Shown: in pieces, positions 44,098 through 53,557 of the stretch
Layout of the letters: each line of letters opens with the position of its first letter
Position numbering within the stretch: the first letter of the stretch is position 1
From: Hallella colorans
Lineage (GTDB): Bacteria > Bacteroidota > Bacteroidia > Bacteroidales > Bacteroidaceae
Assembly (NCBI RefSeq): GCF_003096815.1
Contig: NZ_QENY01000011.1
Span: forward strand, 1 to 64,000
DNA: 64,000 bases
Direction: 5' to 3'
Translations under genes and position numbers: made by a program
Notes under the pieces: generated by a model
Databases searched by the model: none
What the model was told of the DNA's origin: nothing
The model's input: the letters and a program-made list of their open reading frames with translations, nothing else

Positions 44098-44547
44098 TTA
44101 TCTTATTCTGTCCATCGACCGCACCAATTTCTCGTCTGCCAAGATGCCACGACGAGCCAAGGCGAGCAACACCACCGTCACAAATGGCAAGCAAGCAGCA
44201 AACGACACGTGAAAAGTGCCGCCCGTTTGAAACTCGTTGAGCGCACAAAATGCGTAATACACATACCATGCGAAGCACAACACCATACTCACGGCGCAGA
44301 GCTTTGCTTGCGTCTTACGCCGCTTATACAGAAAAATAGTGACAAATGCCAACACACCCGTCACCACCAAATCAACGAATGGTAAAGGGTAGGCGCGAAA
44401 CGTGCCGTCCGTATAGAGACCAAGGTTATACCATACCATCGACAGACCCATGCCTTTAGGCTCTATCTCGCCGATAGGCAAACATAGGCAAGCGATAAGT
44501 GCCATCAAGGCCAAAAGCAGGTATATGGTTTGCTTACGCTGTATCAT
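44098..44547 (-). CDS. DUF4293 membrane protein
   Basis: The 149-residue protein has four transmembrane helices (first: IYLLLALMALIACLCL), a short polar loop after each pair, and starts MIQRKQT, typical of the Bacteroidota-specific DUF4293 family. Its function is unknown. It lies 20 bp downstream of rpoZ and ends the operon. Confidence 0.8.
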   Translation of the reverse strand: MIQRKQTIYLLLALMALIACLCLPIGEIEPKGMGLSMVWYNLGLYTDGTFRAYPLPFVDLVVTGVLAFVTIFLYKRRKTQAKLCAVSMVLCFAWYVYYAFCALNEFQTGGTFHVSFAACLPFVTVVLLALARRGILADEKLVRSMDRIR

Positions 44548-44567
44548 TTACATGGCCTCCTATAGCA

Positions 44568-44888
44568 TTATCCTTTCGAGGTGTCTCTGTAATAGATATT
44601 TCCCTCTATAAACTCTTGAGTGGCCAACATCGTGGGCTTAGGCAATTTTTCGTAGTAGCGGCTAATCTCTATCTGCTCGCGATTCTCAAACACCTCCTCG
44701 AGCGAATCGTTGTACGAAGCAAACTCCGCCAACTTCTTGCTCAAGTCTTGCTTGATTTCCACAGCTATCTGATTGGCGCGCTTGCCAATGATGGCCACAC
44801 TCTCATAAATGTTTCCAGTCTCTTCACAAAGATCCATGACATTACGGGTCACGGTGTTAACTGGAGCGTTTGATTTTTTGTAATCCAT
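44568..44888 (-). CDS. rpoZ: RNA polymerase omega subunit, Bacteroidota type
   Basis: The 106-residue protein matches the Rpb6/omega-like subunit of Bacteroidota: TVTRNVMDLCEETGNIYESVAIIGKRANQIAVEIKQDL-type core (residues 12-50), followed by KLAEFASYNDSLEEVFENREQ and the C-terminal LPKPTMLATQEFI. Omega helps fold and assemble the beta' subunit. It is the middle gene of bamD-rpoZ-DUF4293, 61 bp after bamD. Confidence 0.88.
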   Translation of the reverse strand: MDYKKSNAPVNTVTRNVMDLCEETGNIYESVAIIGKRANQIAVEIKQDLSKKLAEFASYNDSLEEVFENREQIEISRYYEKLPKPTMLATQEFIEGNIYYRDTSKG

Positions 44889-44949
44889 TATATAATAATT
44901 GATATTTAGTTTTTATCTGTTGTTATCCACATCGCACACAGGCCAATCG

Positions 44950-45783
44950 TCAATCTTTGACAGTAGCCGTCACTTTCTTGCATTTTTGAATATACCGCTC
45001 AGCTTCATTGCGCAACTTAGAGTCAGGATATTCGTTGATAAACCCATAGCATTCGTCTTCTGCGTCTTGGTAACGCTCCAACTTCTTGGCCTCAACACTT
45101 TGCTCGGCCAACTCAAACTTGCTCTTCATCACCAACGAGGCAAAATCTTCCCGACGCGAGGAGTAAGGGTAATCTTTGAGTGCGTTTTGCGCCGTTACAA
45201 TGCAAGCCTCGTAGTTGTTGCCGCCAAAACTGCAATTGCCAAAATAGGATCCAAGGTCGTAGTACAATCGGGCAGAGTACAATTCTTTCTCCACCAACTT
45301 GTCTTGCAACTTAAACAGTCTATGCTGCGCTTTATCTTTAAGTCGCGCTTCGGGATAAATATCAAGGTATTCTTGAAACGCTGTAATAGCCCTGATGGTC
45401 TGACTTTGATCCAAACGCGACTCGGGCGTGCACATGTAAAGACTCTCACCAACATAAAACTTGGCCATCTCCGCATACACCCCACGTGGGTACGACTTGA
45501 CATAGCGACCAAACACCTCTGCGGCCGTCTCATAACTTTTGTCCATATATTGGGCCAAACCCAACAAATACAAGCTCTCCTGCGCATCAGAGGTGCCCTT
45601 TTCTTGCACGATCAACTCCTGCAACAACAATGCGGCACGGTTATACTTGCCCTTGGCAAAGCACTCCTTGGCATACTCATACTTGTAACGGTAGTCTTGC
45701 GACTTATATACTTGATTGAACTCTTTGGCACAACCGCTCAAGAGCAGAGTTGCGGCTACCAGCATCCAAACGATTTTTTTCAT
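44950..45783 (-). CDS. bamD: Outer membrane assembly lipoprotein BamD
   Basis: The 277-residue lipoprotein (start MKKIVWMLVAATLLLSGC) has five tetratricopeptide-like repeats, with segments such as YEYAKECFAKGKYNRAALLLQEL, SLYLLGLAQYMDKSYETAAEVF and AITAFQEYLDIYPEA, as in YfiO/BamD. BamD works with BamA to insert beta-barrel proteins, and would serve the SusC-type proteins here. The upstream in-frame ATG at 45804 lies inside the -7 box, so the MKK start is correct. First gene of its operon. Confidence 0.9.
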   Translation of the reverse strand: MKKIVWMLVAATLLLSGCAKEFNQVYKSQDYRYKYEYAKECFAKGKYNRAALLLQELIVQEKGTSDAQESLYLLGLAQYMDKSYETAAEVFGRYVKSYPRGVYAEMAKFYVGESLYMCTPESRLDQSQTIRAITAFQEYLDIYPEARLKDKAQHRLFKLQDKLVEKELYSARLYYDLGSYFGNCSFGGNNYEACIVTAQNALKDYPYSSRREDFASLVMKSKFELAEQSVEAKKLERYQDAEDECYGFINEYPDSKLRNEAERYIQKCKKVTATVKD

Positions 45784-45801
45784 ATCAAATCTTTTGACTT
45801 G

Positions 45802-45832
45802 CAAAAATACACATAATTAATTGATTCACAAA
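45802..45832 (-). promoter_or_regulatory. bamD promoter
   Basis: On the minus strand TTTG (45829-45832), exactly 19 bp, then TATTTTTG (45802-45809). The leader to the ATG at 45783 is about 12 nt. Confidence 0.7.
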
Positions 45833-45883
45833 GAAGCGATTGTTATTTTTCGCAAAAAAAACGTTTATACAAAGTAAAATGAC

Positions 45884-45891
45884 TAATTTTG
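45884..45891 (+). promoter_or_regulatory. Possible -7 box of uvrB
   Basis: TAATTTTG lies only 6 bp before the uvrB ATG at 45898. If used, the message would be nearly leaderless. No clear -33 box is present. Confidence 0.35.
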
Positions 45892-45897
45892 TATCAC

Positions 45898-47949
45898 ATG
45901 GATTTCAAACTCACATCAAAATACAAGCCCACTGGCGACCAGCCACAAGCCATCGAGCAGCTCACCAACGGCGTGCTGCGCGGCGATCTGGCGCAAGTGC
46001 TGCTGGGCGTGACCGGCTCGGGCAAGACTTTCACCGTGGCCAACGTCATCGCCAACGTGAACAAACCCACCCTCGTGCTTAGCCACAACAAGACATTGGC
46101 GGCCCAACTCTACGAGGAGATGAAAGGATTTTTTCCCGATAACGCCGTGGACTATTATGTCTCTTATTACGATTATTACCAGCCCGAGGCCTACTTGCCT
46201 ACCACAGACGTATATATCGAGAAAGACCTCGCTATCAACGACGAGATAGACAAACTGCGATTGGGCGCCGTGAGCGACCTGCTCTCGGGGCGAAACGACG
46301 TGGTGGTGGTGTCATCGGTGTCGTGCATATATGGCATGGGCGGACCCGTGGCCATGAAAGAGAGCGTCATCAGCATCAAGCGAGGGCAGCGATTGCGCCG
46401 CGACGAGTTTTTGCGCCGGTTGGTGGCAGCCCTCTACACGCGCAACGACATCGACCTGCAGCGCGGTTTTTTCTCCGTCAAGGGCGACACCGTGAGCGTT
46501 GCCATGGCCTATAGCGACCACATATTGCGCGTCACATGGTGGGATGACGAGATTGACACCATCGAGGAGGCCGACCCCGAGACCATGCGACGCATACAGA
46601 GTTTTGAGGAATACCACATCTATCCGGCCAATCTCTTCGTCACCACGCAAGCCCAAACCGACAGGGCCATACGCCAAATACAGGACGACTTGGTGGACCA
46701 AGTGGCTTATTTCAACGAGATGGGAGATGGCATTAAGGCGCAACGTATCAAGGAACGAGTGGAATATGACATGGAGATGATCAAGGAGCTGGGCCACTGC
46801 TCGGGCATAGAGAACTACTCGCGCTATTTCGACGGCCGGCAACCGGGCCAGCGCCCCTACTGCCTTTTAGACTTTTTCCCAAAGGATTATCTCATCGTCA
46901 TAGACGAGAGCCACGTCAGCGTGCCACAAATCAACGCCATGTACGGCGGCGACCGCGCCCGCAAGCAGAACTTGGTGGAATATGGTTTTCGCCTGCCGGC
47001 TGCCTTCGACAACCGCCCGCTACGCTTCGAGGAGTTCCGGGAGATGGCCAAGCAGGTCATCTACGTGTCGGCCACACCCGCCAACTACGAGTTGCAAGAG
47101 GCCGAGGGCGTGGTGGTGGAGCAACTCATCAGGCCCACTGGGCTGCTGGACCCAGAGATAGACGTGCGCCCTTCTGAGAACCAGATAGACGACTTGCTCA
47201 ACGAGATAGTGGACCGCACAGCCCGAAACGAGCGCGTGCTGGTAACCACGCTGACCAAGCGTATGGCCGAGGAGCTCACCGAGTATCTGCTAAACCACGA
47301 CGTTCGGGCCAACTACATACACAGCGACGTGGCCACCTTGGACCGCGTGCAAATCATGAACGACCTGCGAGCCGGACTCTTCGACGTGCTCGTGGGCGTG
47401 AACTTGTTACGCGAGGGGCTGGATCTCCCCGAGGTGTCGTTGGTGGCCATACTCGACGCGGACAAGGAGGGCTTCTTGCGCAGCCACCGAAGTCTCACGC
47501 AGACGGCTGGCCGCGCCGCCCGAAACGTGAGTGGGAAAGTCATCATGTACGCCGACAACATAACCGAGAGCATGCGGCGCACCATCGAGGAGACGGCCCG
47601 TCGGCGAAGCGTGCAGATGAAATATAACGCCGACCACGGCATCACGCCGAAACAAATCGTGAAGGATATTAAGGGTATCCTACCCACAGCCAACGGAGAG
47701 GAGCGCGCCAAGCCAACTGCCGCCGGATACCAGCAGCCTTACTTCGAGCCCGACGGAGCCGCCTTTGCGGCAGACCCAATCGTGCTGAAGATGACAAGGC
47801 CCGAGATAGAGAGAAGCATAGCCAACACCAAGCGACTGATGGAGCAGGCGGCCAAGGACTTGGACTTCATCCAAGCGGCCCAATATCGCGACGAGATAGT
47901 GCGCTTGGAGGCACAGTTGGAATTGAGAGACTCGGCCAACAAAGAATGA
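45898..47949 (+). CDS. uvrB: UvrABC system protein B
   Basis: UvrB is the damage-verifying helicase-like subunit of nucleotide excision repair. The 683-residue protein has Walker A GVTGSGKT near residues 35-42, the beta-hairpin region YYDYYQPEAYLP near 92, SVSCIYGMG, motif VIDESHVSVPQ near 338, the helicase C-terminal motifs (LREGLDLPEVSLVAILDADKEGFLRS split over motif V and VI, QTAGRAARN) and a C-terminal UVR motif (RLMEQAAKDLDFIQAAQYRD). The ATG at 45898 is used; the frame is open from a TTG three codons upstream. It is monocistronic and divergent from bamD. Confidence 0.97.
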   Translation: MDFKLTSKYKPTGDQPQAIEQLTNGVLRGDLAQVLLGVTGSGKTFTVANVIANVNKPTLVLSHNKTLAAQLYEEMKGFFPDNAVDYYVSYYDYYQPEAYLPTTDVYIEKDLAINDEIDKLRLGAVSDLLSGRNDVVVVSSVSCIYGMGGPVAMKESVISIKRGQRLRRDEFLRRLVAALYTRNDIDLQRGFFSVKGDTVSVAMAYSDHILRVTWWDDEIDTIEEADPETMRRIQSFEEYHIYPANLFVTTQAQTDRAIRQIQDDLVDQVAYFNEMGDGIKAQRIKERVEYDMEMIKELGHCSGIENYSRYFDGRQPGQRPYCLLDFFPKDYLIVIDESHVSVPQINAMYGGDRARKQNLVEYGFRLPAAFDNRPLRFEEFREMAKQVIYVSATPANYELQEAEGVVVEQLIRPTGLLDPEIDVRPSENQIDDLLNEIVDRTARNERVLVTTLTKRMAEELTEYLLNHDVRANYIHSDVATLDRVQIMNDLRAGLFDVLVGVNLLREGLDLPEVSLVAILDADKEGFLRSHRSLTQTAGRAARNVSGKVIMYADNITESMRRTIEETARRRSVQMKYNADHGITPKQIVKDIKGILPTANGEERAKPTAAGYQQPYFEPDGAAFAADPIVLKMTRPEIERSIANTKRLMEQAAKDLDFIQAAQYRDEIVRLEAQLELRDSANKE

Positions 47950-48427
47950 GTTGGAAGCCTTACAAGCAATTTCAGGGAAAGGAGAACCGGCCACGAAGGC
48001 AATGCGCTTAGGCTCTAACAGCACTGTGTTTTAAGCCTAATCCTCATGCGAACAGGTGTTAATGGCAAGTCGTAAAAATGAAGGGCAGGCGGCAACAACG
48101 GCTTTGTCGTCAAAGAACGCCACATGACAGAAAGTTATAATCACCACTCAAATTCCGCATATTTGCGAGCGAAAGAGCCCCCATCTCTAAATATGCGAGG
48201 TTTGACTGGTGATTTGTTTGATATTTTCATAAGCTCGAACACATATCGTCCAATGTGGAGCCACAATAGACCAATATCACCAAAAGAGCACGAGCCAAGG
48301 GTGGAGATTTGTTATTTTTTAAGACTACATGCCATAAATTATGTATAAACGACATCAGCATTGCTAAAAAATTAGTAACTTTGCAGCACTTAAGTTGCAA
48401 CTTATATTTATTAACGCACGTTATTTT
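47950..48427. other. Intergenic region between uvrB and the IMP cyclohydrolase gene
   Basis: No gene is visible in 478 bp. A degenerate unit of the 22-bp family (GCTTAGGCTCTAACA) lies at 48004-48025 and forms an imperfect hairpin with TTTTAAGCCTAA. A second hairpin, CGCATATTT (48156-48164) with AAATATGCG (48189-48197), follows. TAACTTTG at 48376-48383 is the probable -7 box of the next gene. Confidence 0.5.
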
Positions 48428-49024
48428 ATGGCTGAGACAAAAAAAATCAAGACAGCATTGGTGTCAGTATTCCACAAAGACGGATTGGAAGAACTGTTAG
48501 CCAAGCTAAACGAAGAAGGCGTTAAATTTCTGAGCACGGGCGGCACACAGGCTTTCATAGAGGGTTTAGGATACGATTGCCAAAAGGTGGAGGAAGTGAC
48601 AACCTATCCGTCCATATTAGGCGGAAGAGTGAAAACGCTGCACCCCAAGATTTTTGGAGGCATTCTCGCGCGCCGCGACAACGACAGCGACAAGGAGCAG
48701 ATGGCATCGTATGACATTCCCGCCATAGACCTTGTCATCGTCGATCTCTATCCCTTCGAGCAGACAGTAGCCGAAGGTGCGGTCGAGCAGGACATTATAG
48801 AGAAAATTGATATCGGCGGCATTTCGCTCATACGCGCCGGCGCTAAAAACTTCAACGACGTGGTCATCGTGCCAAGCAAGGCAGAGTATGGCATACTGTT
48901 AGACATACTTAAGAAAAACGGCGCCAAGACAACAAGGGATGAGCGCAAGATGTTCGCGGAGCGAGCCTTTGGTGTGAGCAGCCATTACGACACCGCCATA
49001 CACCAATGGTTTGAGGGCAAGTAA
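48428..49024 (+). CDS. purH: Stand-alone IMP cyclohydrolase (N-terminal half of PurH)
   Basis: The 198-residue protein (start MAETKKIK) covers only the MGS-like cyclohydrolase domain, which closes FAICAR to IMP: TALVSVFHKDGLEELLAKL, FLSTGGTQAF near 38, GGRVKTLHPKIFGGILARR near 68-85, DLVIVDLYPFEQTV near 107, and IGGISLIRAGAKNF near 132. It ends at HQWFEGK with a stop, so the C-terminal AICAR transformylase domain (about 300 residues in normal PurH) is missing, with no frameshifted remainder before mreB. The transformylase must be encoded elsewhere. The ORF's upstream extension overlaps the -7 region and is not used. Confidence 0.85.
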   Translation: MAETKKIKTALVSVFHKDGLEELLAKLNEEGVKFLSTGGTQAFIEGLGYDCQKVEEVTTYPSILGGRVKTLHPKIFGGILARRDNDSDKEQMASYDIPAIDLVIVDLYPFEQTVAEGAVEQDIIEKIDIGGISLIRAGAKNFNDVVIVPSKAEYGILLDILKKNGAKTTRDERKMFAERAFGVSSHYDTAIHQWFEGK

Positions 49025-49168
49025 TGCTTGCAAAAGCGACAAAATTTGGTACAAGCATTTACACAAAAGTTTAAAATTCAACAAGTTTTATCCATATCCT
49101 GCGCCAGCTGACAGCCGAGACGCAATCGCGGCGAGGCACGGCGACAGGCAGATTGATTATTTGAGACA

Positions 49169-50191
49169 ATGGGATTTTTTTCGTTTATACAAGAGATAGC
49201 CATGGACTTGGGCACCGCCAACACCATCATCATTAGTGGTGATAAGATTGTTGTTGACGAGCCTTCTGTTGTGGCGCTGGACCGTCGCACCGACAAGATG
49301 ATCGCGGTGGGCGAGGCAGCCAAAATGATGTATGAGAAAACACACGACAACATCCGAACCATCAGGCCGTTGCGAGATGGTGTGATAGCCGACTTCACCG
49401 CTTGTGAGCAGATGATGCGCGGACTTATCAAGATGGTGCACACGGGCTCACGCCTGTTCTCGCCATCGTTACGCATGGTCATTGGCGTTCCATCTGGCTC
49501 CACAGAGGTGGAGCTTCGGGCCGTAAGAGACTCGGCCGAGCACGCCGACGGGCGCGACGTGTACCTCATATTCGAGCCTATGGCCGCAGCTATAGGAATT
49601 GGAATAGACGTAGAGGCGCCCGAGGGCAACATGATTGTTGACATCGGCGGCGGCTCCACAGAGATAGCAGTAATATCGCTTGGTGGCATCGTGAGCAACA
49701 ATTCCATACGCGTGGCCGGCGACGACCTTACCGCAGACATTCAAGAATACATGAGCCGGCAGCACAATGTGAAAATTTCAGAGCGCATGGCCGAGCGCAT
49801 CAAGATACACGTGGGGTCTGCCCTCACCGACCTTGGAGACGAGGCCCCTGAAGACTACGTGGTGCATGGACCAAACCGCATCACCGCATTGCCAATGGAA
49901 GTGCCCGTTTGCTATCAGGAGATAGCACACTGCCTTGACAAGACAGTCGCCAAGATCGAGAACGCTGTGCTCTCTGCCTTAGAGGCCACCCCACCCGAGC
50001 TCTATGCCGACATCGTGAAGAACGGCATCTACCTATCAGGCGGCGGCGCCTTGCTCAGGGGGCTTGACAAACGCTTGCAAGACAAAATCAACATTCCGTT
50101 TCACATCGCCGAAGACCCATTGCACAGCGTGGCCAAAGGCGCTGGCATCGCATTGAAAAACGTAAACCGCTTCTCTTTCTTGATGAGATAA
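49169..50191 (+). CDS. mreB: Rod shape-determining protein MreB
   Basis: MreB is the bacterial actin that directs lateral wall synthesis at the inner face of the membrane. The 340 residues show MDLGTANTIII (phosphate-1 region) near residue 11, PSVVALDRRT, RPLRDGVIADF near 72, the phosphate-2 motif DIGGGSTEIAVIS near 158, and GGGALLRGLD near 290. The hydrophobic N-terminus (GFFSFIQEIA) could bind the membrane. It heads the mreB-mreC-mreD-PBP2-rodA cluster; a 146-bp gap with ATTGTGAATTG-type short repeats (50296-50332) separates it from mreC. Confidence 0.96.
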   Translation: MGFFSFIQEIAMDLGTANTIIISGDKIVVDEPSVVALDRRTDKMIAVGEAAKMMYEKTHDNIRTIRPLRDGVIADFTACEQMMRGLIKMVHTGSRLFSPSLRMVIGVPSGSTEVELRAVRDSAEHADGRDVYLIFEPMAAAIGIGIDVEAPEGNMIVDIGGGSTEIAVISLGGIVSNNSIRVAGDDLTADIQEYMSRQHNVKISERMAERIKIHVGSALTDLGDEAPEDYVVHGPNRITALPMEVPVCYQEIAHCLDKTVAKIENAVLSALEATPPELYADIVKNGIYLSGGGALLRGLDKRLQDKINIPFHIAEDPLHSVAKGAGIALKNVNRFSFLMR

Positions 50192-50337
50192 CACCAAGAA
50201 AGAGACAATATAAATGGACAGTATGTGCCCATACAACGCAATGGGCGCATGAGTGTTTTTTCCATGCACGATGTACAGACTATTTTTTAATTGAAAATCG
50301 TACATTGTGAATTGAAAATTGTGAATTGTGAATTGCC

Positions 50338-51204
50338 ATGCGCAACCTTTTAGCGTTTCTTGCCAAATACAACCACTGGATGGTCTTCATACTTTTGGAG
50401 ACCATCAGTGCGATATTGCTGTTCCAATACAACAGTTACCAAGGTAGCGTATGGTTCACATCGGCCAACGCCGTGGCAGGCAAGGCGCTTGGAGCAAAAG
50501 CCAAAATAGAGTCGTTCTTCTCATTGTCCAAAGTGAATGAGGAGCTTACGCTGCGAAACCTGTACTTGGAACAACAAGCCAAAACACTCGCTGAAAAGCT
50601 GACGGAGGCAACCAAAGACAGCGATTGGATGCGAAGCGGACAATTTGAGATACTCAAAGCCTACCAGCTTATACCCGCAAAGGTGGTAAGCAACTCCCTG
50701 AACAGCCCCGACAACCTTATCACTATCAACAAAGGCACGAGCGATGGCGTGGAGCAAGACATGGGCGTAGCCTGCGGAAGTGGCGTGGTAGGCGTTGTCT
50801 ACATGGCCTCCGCGCACTACGCCGTGGTCATACCGGTACTGAATTTACAATCCAAAATCAGCTGTCGCATACGTGGACGGGAATACTTTGGCTATCTGAG
50901 CTGGGAAGGTGGCGACACCCAAACGGCGTTTGTGGACGACGTGCCACGCCACGCTCACTTCAAACTCAACGAATGGGTGGAGACCAACGGCTTCTCGTCG
51001 GTGTTTCCACCGGGTATCTCCGTGGGCAAGATTATGCACGTGTACAACTCACCAGACGGCTTGTCATACCGGTTGCAAGTGAGGCTTTCGACCGATTTCT
51101 CGCGTCTGCGCGACGTTTGTGTCATTGACAACAGACAGATAAAGGAACGATTGGAAGTTTTACGCGCTGCACAAGACTCATTGAAACTTAGGGAGGAACA
51201 ATAG
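50338..51204 (+). CDS. mreC: Rod shape-determining protein MreC
   Basis: The 288-residue protein has one N-terminal transmembrane helix (HWMVFILLETISAILLF), a coiled coil near residues 65-95 (VNEELTLRNLYLEQQAKTL) and the periplasmic beta domain (INKGTSDGVEQDMGVACGSGVVGVV, ISVGKIMHVY). MreC scaffolds PBP2 and RodA in the elongasome. The start codon is ATG at 50338, and the gene overlaps nothing; mreD follows after 2 bp. Confidence 0.92.
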   Translation: MRNLLAFLAKYNHWMVFILLETISAILLFQYNSYQGSVWFTSANAVAGKALGAKAKIESFFSLSKVNEELTLRNLYLEQQAKTLAEKLTEATKDSDWMRSGQFEILKAYQLIPAKVVSNSLNSPDNLITINKGTSDGVEQDMGVACGSGVVGVVYMASAHYAVVIPVLNLQSKISCRIRGREYFGYLSWEGGDTQTAFVDDVPRHAHFKLNEWVETNGFSSVFPPGISVGKIMHVYNSPDGLSYRLQVRLSTDFSRLRDVCVIDNRQIKERLEVLRAAQDSLKLREEQ

Positions 51205-51206
51205 AT

Positions 51207-51710
51207 ATGAACATAGATTTCTCGCGTCGACTCTTGCTCTTTGTCATCTTGTTGCTGACCCAAGCGTTAGTGCTTAGCCACATACACTTGTTTGGCGTGG
51301 CCACGCCCATGCCCTATATCTATTTTGCCACCAGCTTCAAACGCAACTATCCCAAGTGGGCTATGTTGGTGTGGAGTTTCGCCTTGGGCCTCGGCGTGGA
51401 CGTGTTTTCCAACACACCGGGCGTAGCTGCCGCCTCGATGACGCTCATAGCTCTGCTGCAACCATACGCGCTGAAACTTTTTATCCAACGCGACAGCGAC
51501 GAGAACCTGCGGCCAAGCATCACCGAAATCACTCCCTCGGGTTACATTACTTATGTCACACTGCTCACCCTCACGTATTGCCTCGTGTTCTTCTCATTGG
51601 AGATGTTCACCTTTTTCAACTGGACGCAGTGGGCTCTCAACATCCTTGGCAGCACCGCACTTTCTGCCATTATCATCGTCGTGGTGGATAATTTGAGAGG
51701 CAAGGTATGA
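51207..51710 (+). CDS. mreD: Rod shape-determining protein MreD
   Basis: The 167-residue inner-membrane protein has about five helices and the MreD features: hydrophobic start (LLLFVILLLTQALVLSHIHLF), WAMLVWSFALGLGVDVFSNTPGVAAA near 50-75 and a C-terminal helix ending DNLRGKV. Its stop overlaps the PBP2 start codon (ATGA), so translation is coupled. Confidence 0.9.
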   Translation: MNIDFSRRLLLFVILLLTQALVLSHIHLFGVATPMPYIYFATSFKRNYPKWAMLVWSFALGLGVDVFSNTPGVAAASMTLIALLQPYALKLFIQRDSDENLRPSITEITPSGYITYVTLLTLTYCLVFFSLEMFTFFNWTQWALNILGSTALSAIIIVVVDNLRGKV

Positions 51711-53557
51711 AAGATTTTGGACTTGAGAACAGAAAATACGTCATCGGAGGCACGGCTGTCGTTATCGTGGCCATCTATATCATACGCCTTTTCACACTCC
51801 AACTGCTCAGCGACGACTATCGGAAGAGCGCAGACTCCAACGCATTCCTGAAAAAAGTGGAGTTTCCCTCGCGTGGCGTCATACGTGACCGAAACGGCAA
51901 GCTACTCGTCTTCAACCAGCCATCGTACGACATCATGGTGGTGATGAACGAGGAAAAAGGCCGTATAGACACCGCCGACTTCTGCCAAACGTTAGGCATC
52001 TCAAAGGAGTTTTTTGCCCAACGCATGAACGACATCAAGGACAGAAACAAAAATCCAGGTTACTCACGGTTCACCCAACAACTGTTTTTGACACAAATAG
52101 ACGATAAAAACTTCGGAGTTTTCAGGGAAAAAATGTACAGGTTCCCAGGTTTTTACACTCAAAAGAGAAGCGTGCGGCAATACCAATACCCATACGCCGC
52201 GCATGTGTTGGGAGACGTGGCAGAGGTGTCGCAAGGCGATATCGACAAAGACGACTATTACCAACCCGGCGACTATATCGGCAAATTGGGCGTCGAACGC
52301 ACCTACGAAAAACAACTAAGAGGCGAGAAAGGCGTGCAAATATTGCTGCGAGACGCGCACGGCCGAATACAAGGCAAGTACCAAAACGGCAAATACGACC
52401 ATCGGCCCAAAGCCGGCAAAGACCTTACGCTAAGCTTGGACATAGACCTGCAAGCATTGGGCGAACGACTCTTGGAGGGCAAAATCGGCGCCATCGTAGC
52501 CATAGACCCGCAAACCGGAGAGGTGCTCAGCTTGGTGTCGTCGCCCACTTACGACCCCCGGACACTCGAGGGGAAACAGCGTGGCAAGGTACTGCGCACG
52601 CTCTCGCGCAACCCATGGAAGCCGTTGCTTAATCGAGCCATCATGGGACAATACCCTCCCGGCTCCACCTTCAAGACCTCACAGGGCCTTACTTTCCTCA
52701 GTGAGGGCATCATAAACAGTCACACCCAATACCCCTGTCATCATGGTTTTTACTATCGCGGACTGCACGTGGGCTGTCATGGACACGCTTCACCAGTCTC
52801 CATCGTGCCCGCCATCAGCACCTCATGCAACGCCTTTTTCTGCTGGGGCCTGTACCACATGATGGGCAACAGACGCAAATACAAAAACGTGCAGGATGCC
52901 ATGAACACGTGGCGAGACTACATGGTGAGCATGGGTTTTGGCTATAAGCTCGGCATTGATCTTTATGGCGAGAAACGTGGACTTATTCCTAACGCCACCT
53001 TTTATGACAAAGCCTACCGTGGCTCATGGAATGGACTCACCGTCATTAGTATCTCGATCGGGCAAGGAGAGGTAAACCTCACACCTTTGCAAATTGCCAA
53101 TCTTGGTGCCACCATCGCCAATCGAGGGTACTACTATGTGCCACACGTAGTGAAAAAAGTGGAAGGCCAACGTTTGGACACCACCTTCACGCATCGCCAT
53201 TACACACGGGCCAACCGTCGTGCCTATAACCTGACGGTGGCTGGCATGCGGTCGTCGGTATTAGGCGGAACGTGCCGTCATCTTGGCAGTTTGCCCTTTG
53301 AGATCTGCGGCAAGACCGGAACGGCGCAAAACCGGGGGCACGACCACTCGGTCTTCATGGGCTTCGCACCTATGAACAATCCCAAGATCGCCATTGCCGT
53401 TTATGTGGAAAATGGTGGCTTTGGCGCAGATTTCGCGGTGCCGATAGCTGGGGTGATGTTTGAGCAATACCTCAACGGAAAACTTTCGCCAGCCCGGGCG
53501 CGAGAGGCAGACATGTTACAGAAAAGGAGAATAGGATATGGTTCGAGCAACAGATAA
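51707..53557 (+). CDS. mrdA: Penicillin-binding protein 2, elongation transpeptidase
   Basis: The 616-residue protein cross-links new peptidoglycan during cell elongation. It has an N-terminal membrane helix (YVIGGTAVVIVAIYIIRLF), the dimerisation domain with SRGVIRDRNGKLL near 54-66, and the transpeptidase domain: catalytic Ser in PGSTFKT near residue 320, STSCN (SxN) near 370 and KTGTA near 535. It overlaps mreD by 4 bp and rodA by 20 bp. Confidence 0.95.
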   Translation: MKDFGLENRKYVIGGTAVVIVAIYIIRLFTLQLLSDDYRKSADSNAFLKKVEFPSRGVIRDRNGKLLVFNQPSYDIMVVMNEEKGRIDTADFCQTLGISKEFFAQRMNDIKDRNKNPGYSRFTQQLFLTQIDDKNFGVFREKMYRFPGFYTQKRSVRQYQYPYAAHVLGDVAEVSQGDIDKDDYYQPGDYIGKLGVERTYEKQLRGEKGVQILLRDAHGRIQGKYQNGKYDHRPKAGKDLTLSLDIDLQALGERLLEGKIGAIVAIDPQTGEVLSLVSSPTYDPRTLEGKQRGKVLRTLSRNPWKPLLNRAIMGQYPPGSTFKTSQGLTFLSEGIINSHTQYPCHHGFYYRGLHVGCHGHASPVSIVPAISTSCNAFFCWGLYHMMGNRRKYKNVQDAMNTWRDYMVSMGFGYKLGIDLYGEKRGLIPNATFYDKAYRGSWNGLTVISISIGQGEVNLTPLQIANLGATIANRGYYYVPHVVKKVEGQRLDTTFTHRHYTRANRRAYNLTVAGMRSSVLGGTCRHLGSLPFEICGKTGTAQNRGHDHSVFMGFAPMNNPKIAIAVYVENGGFGADFAVPIAGVMFEQYLNGKLSPARAREADMLQKRRIGYGSSNR

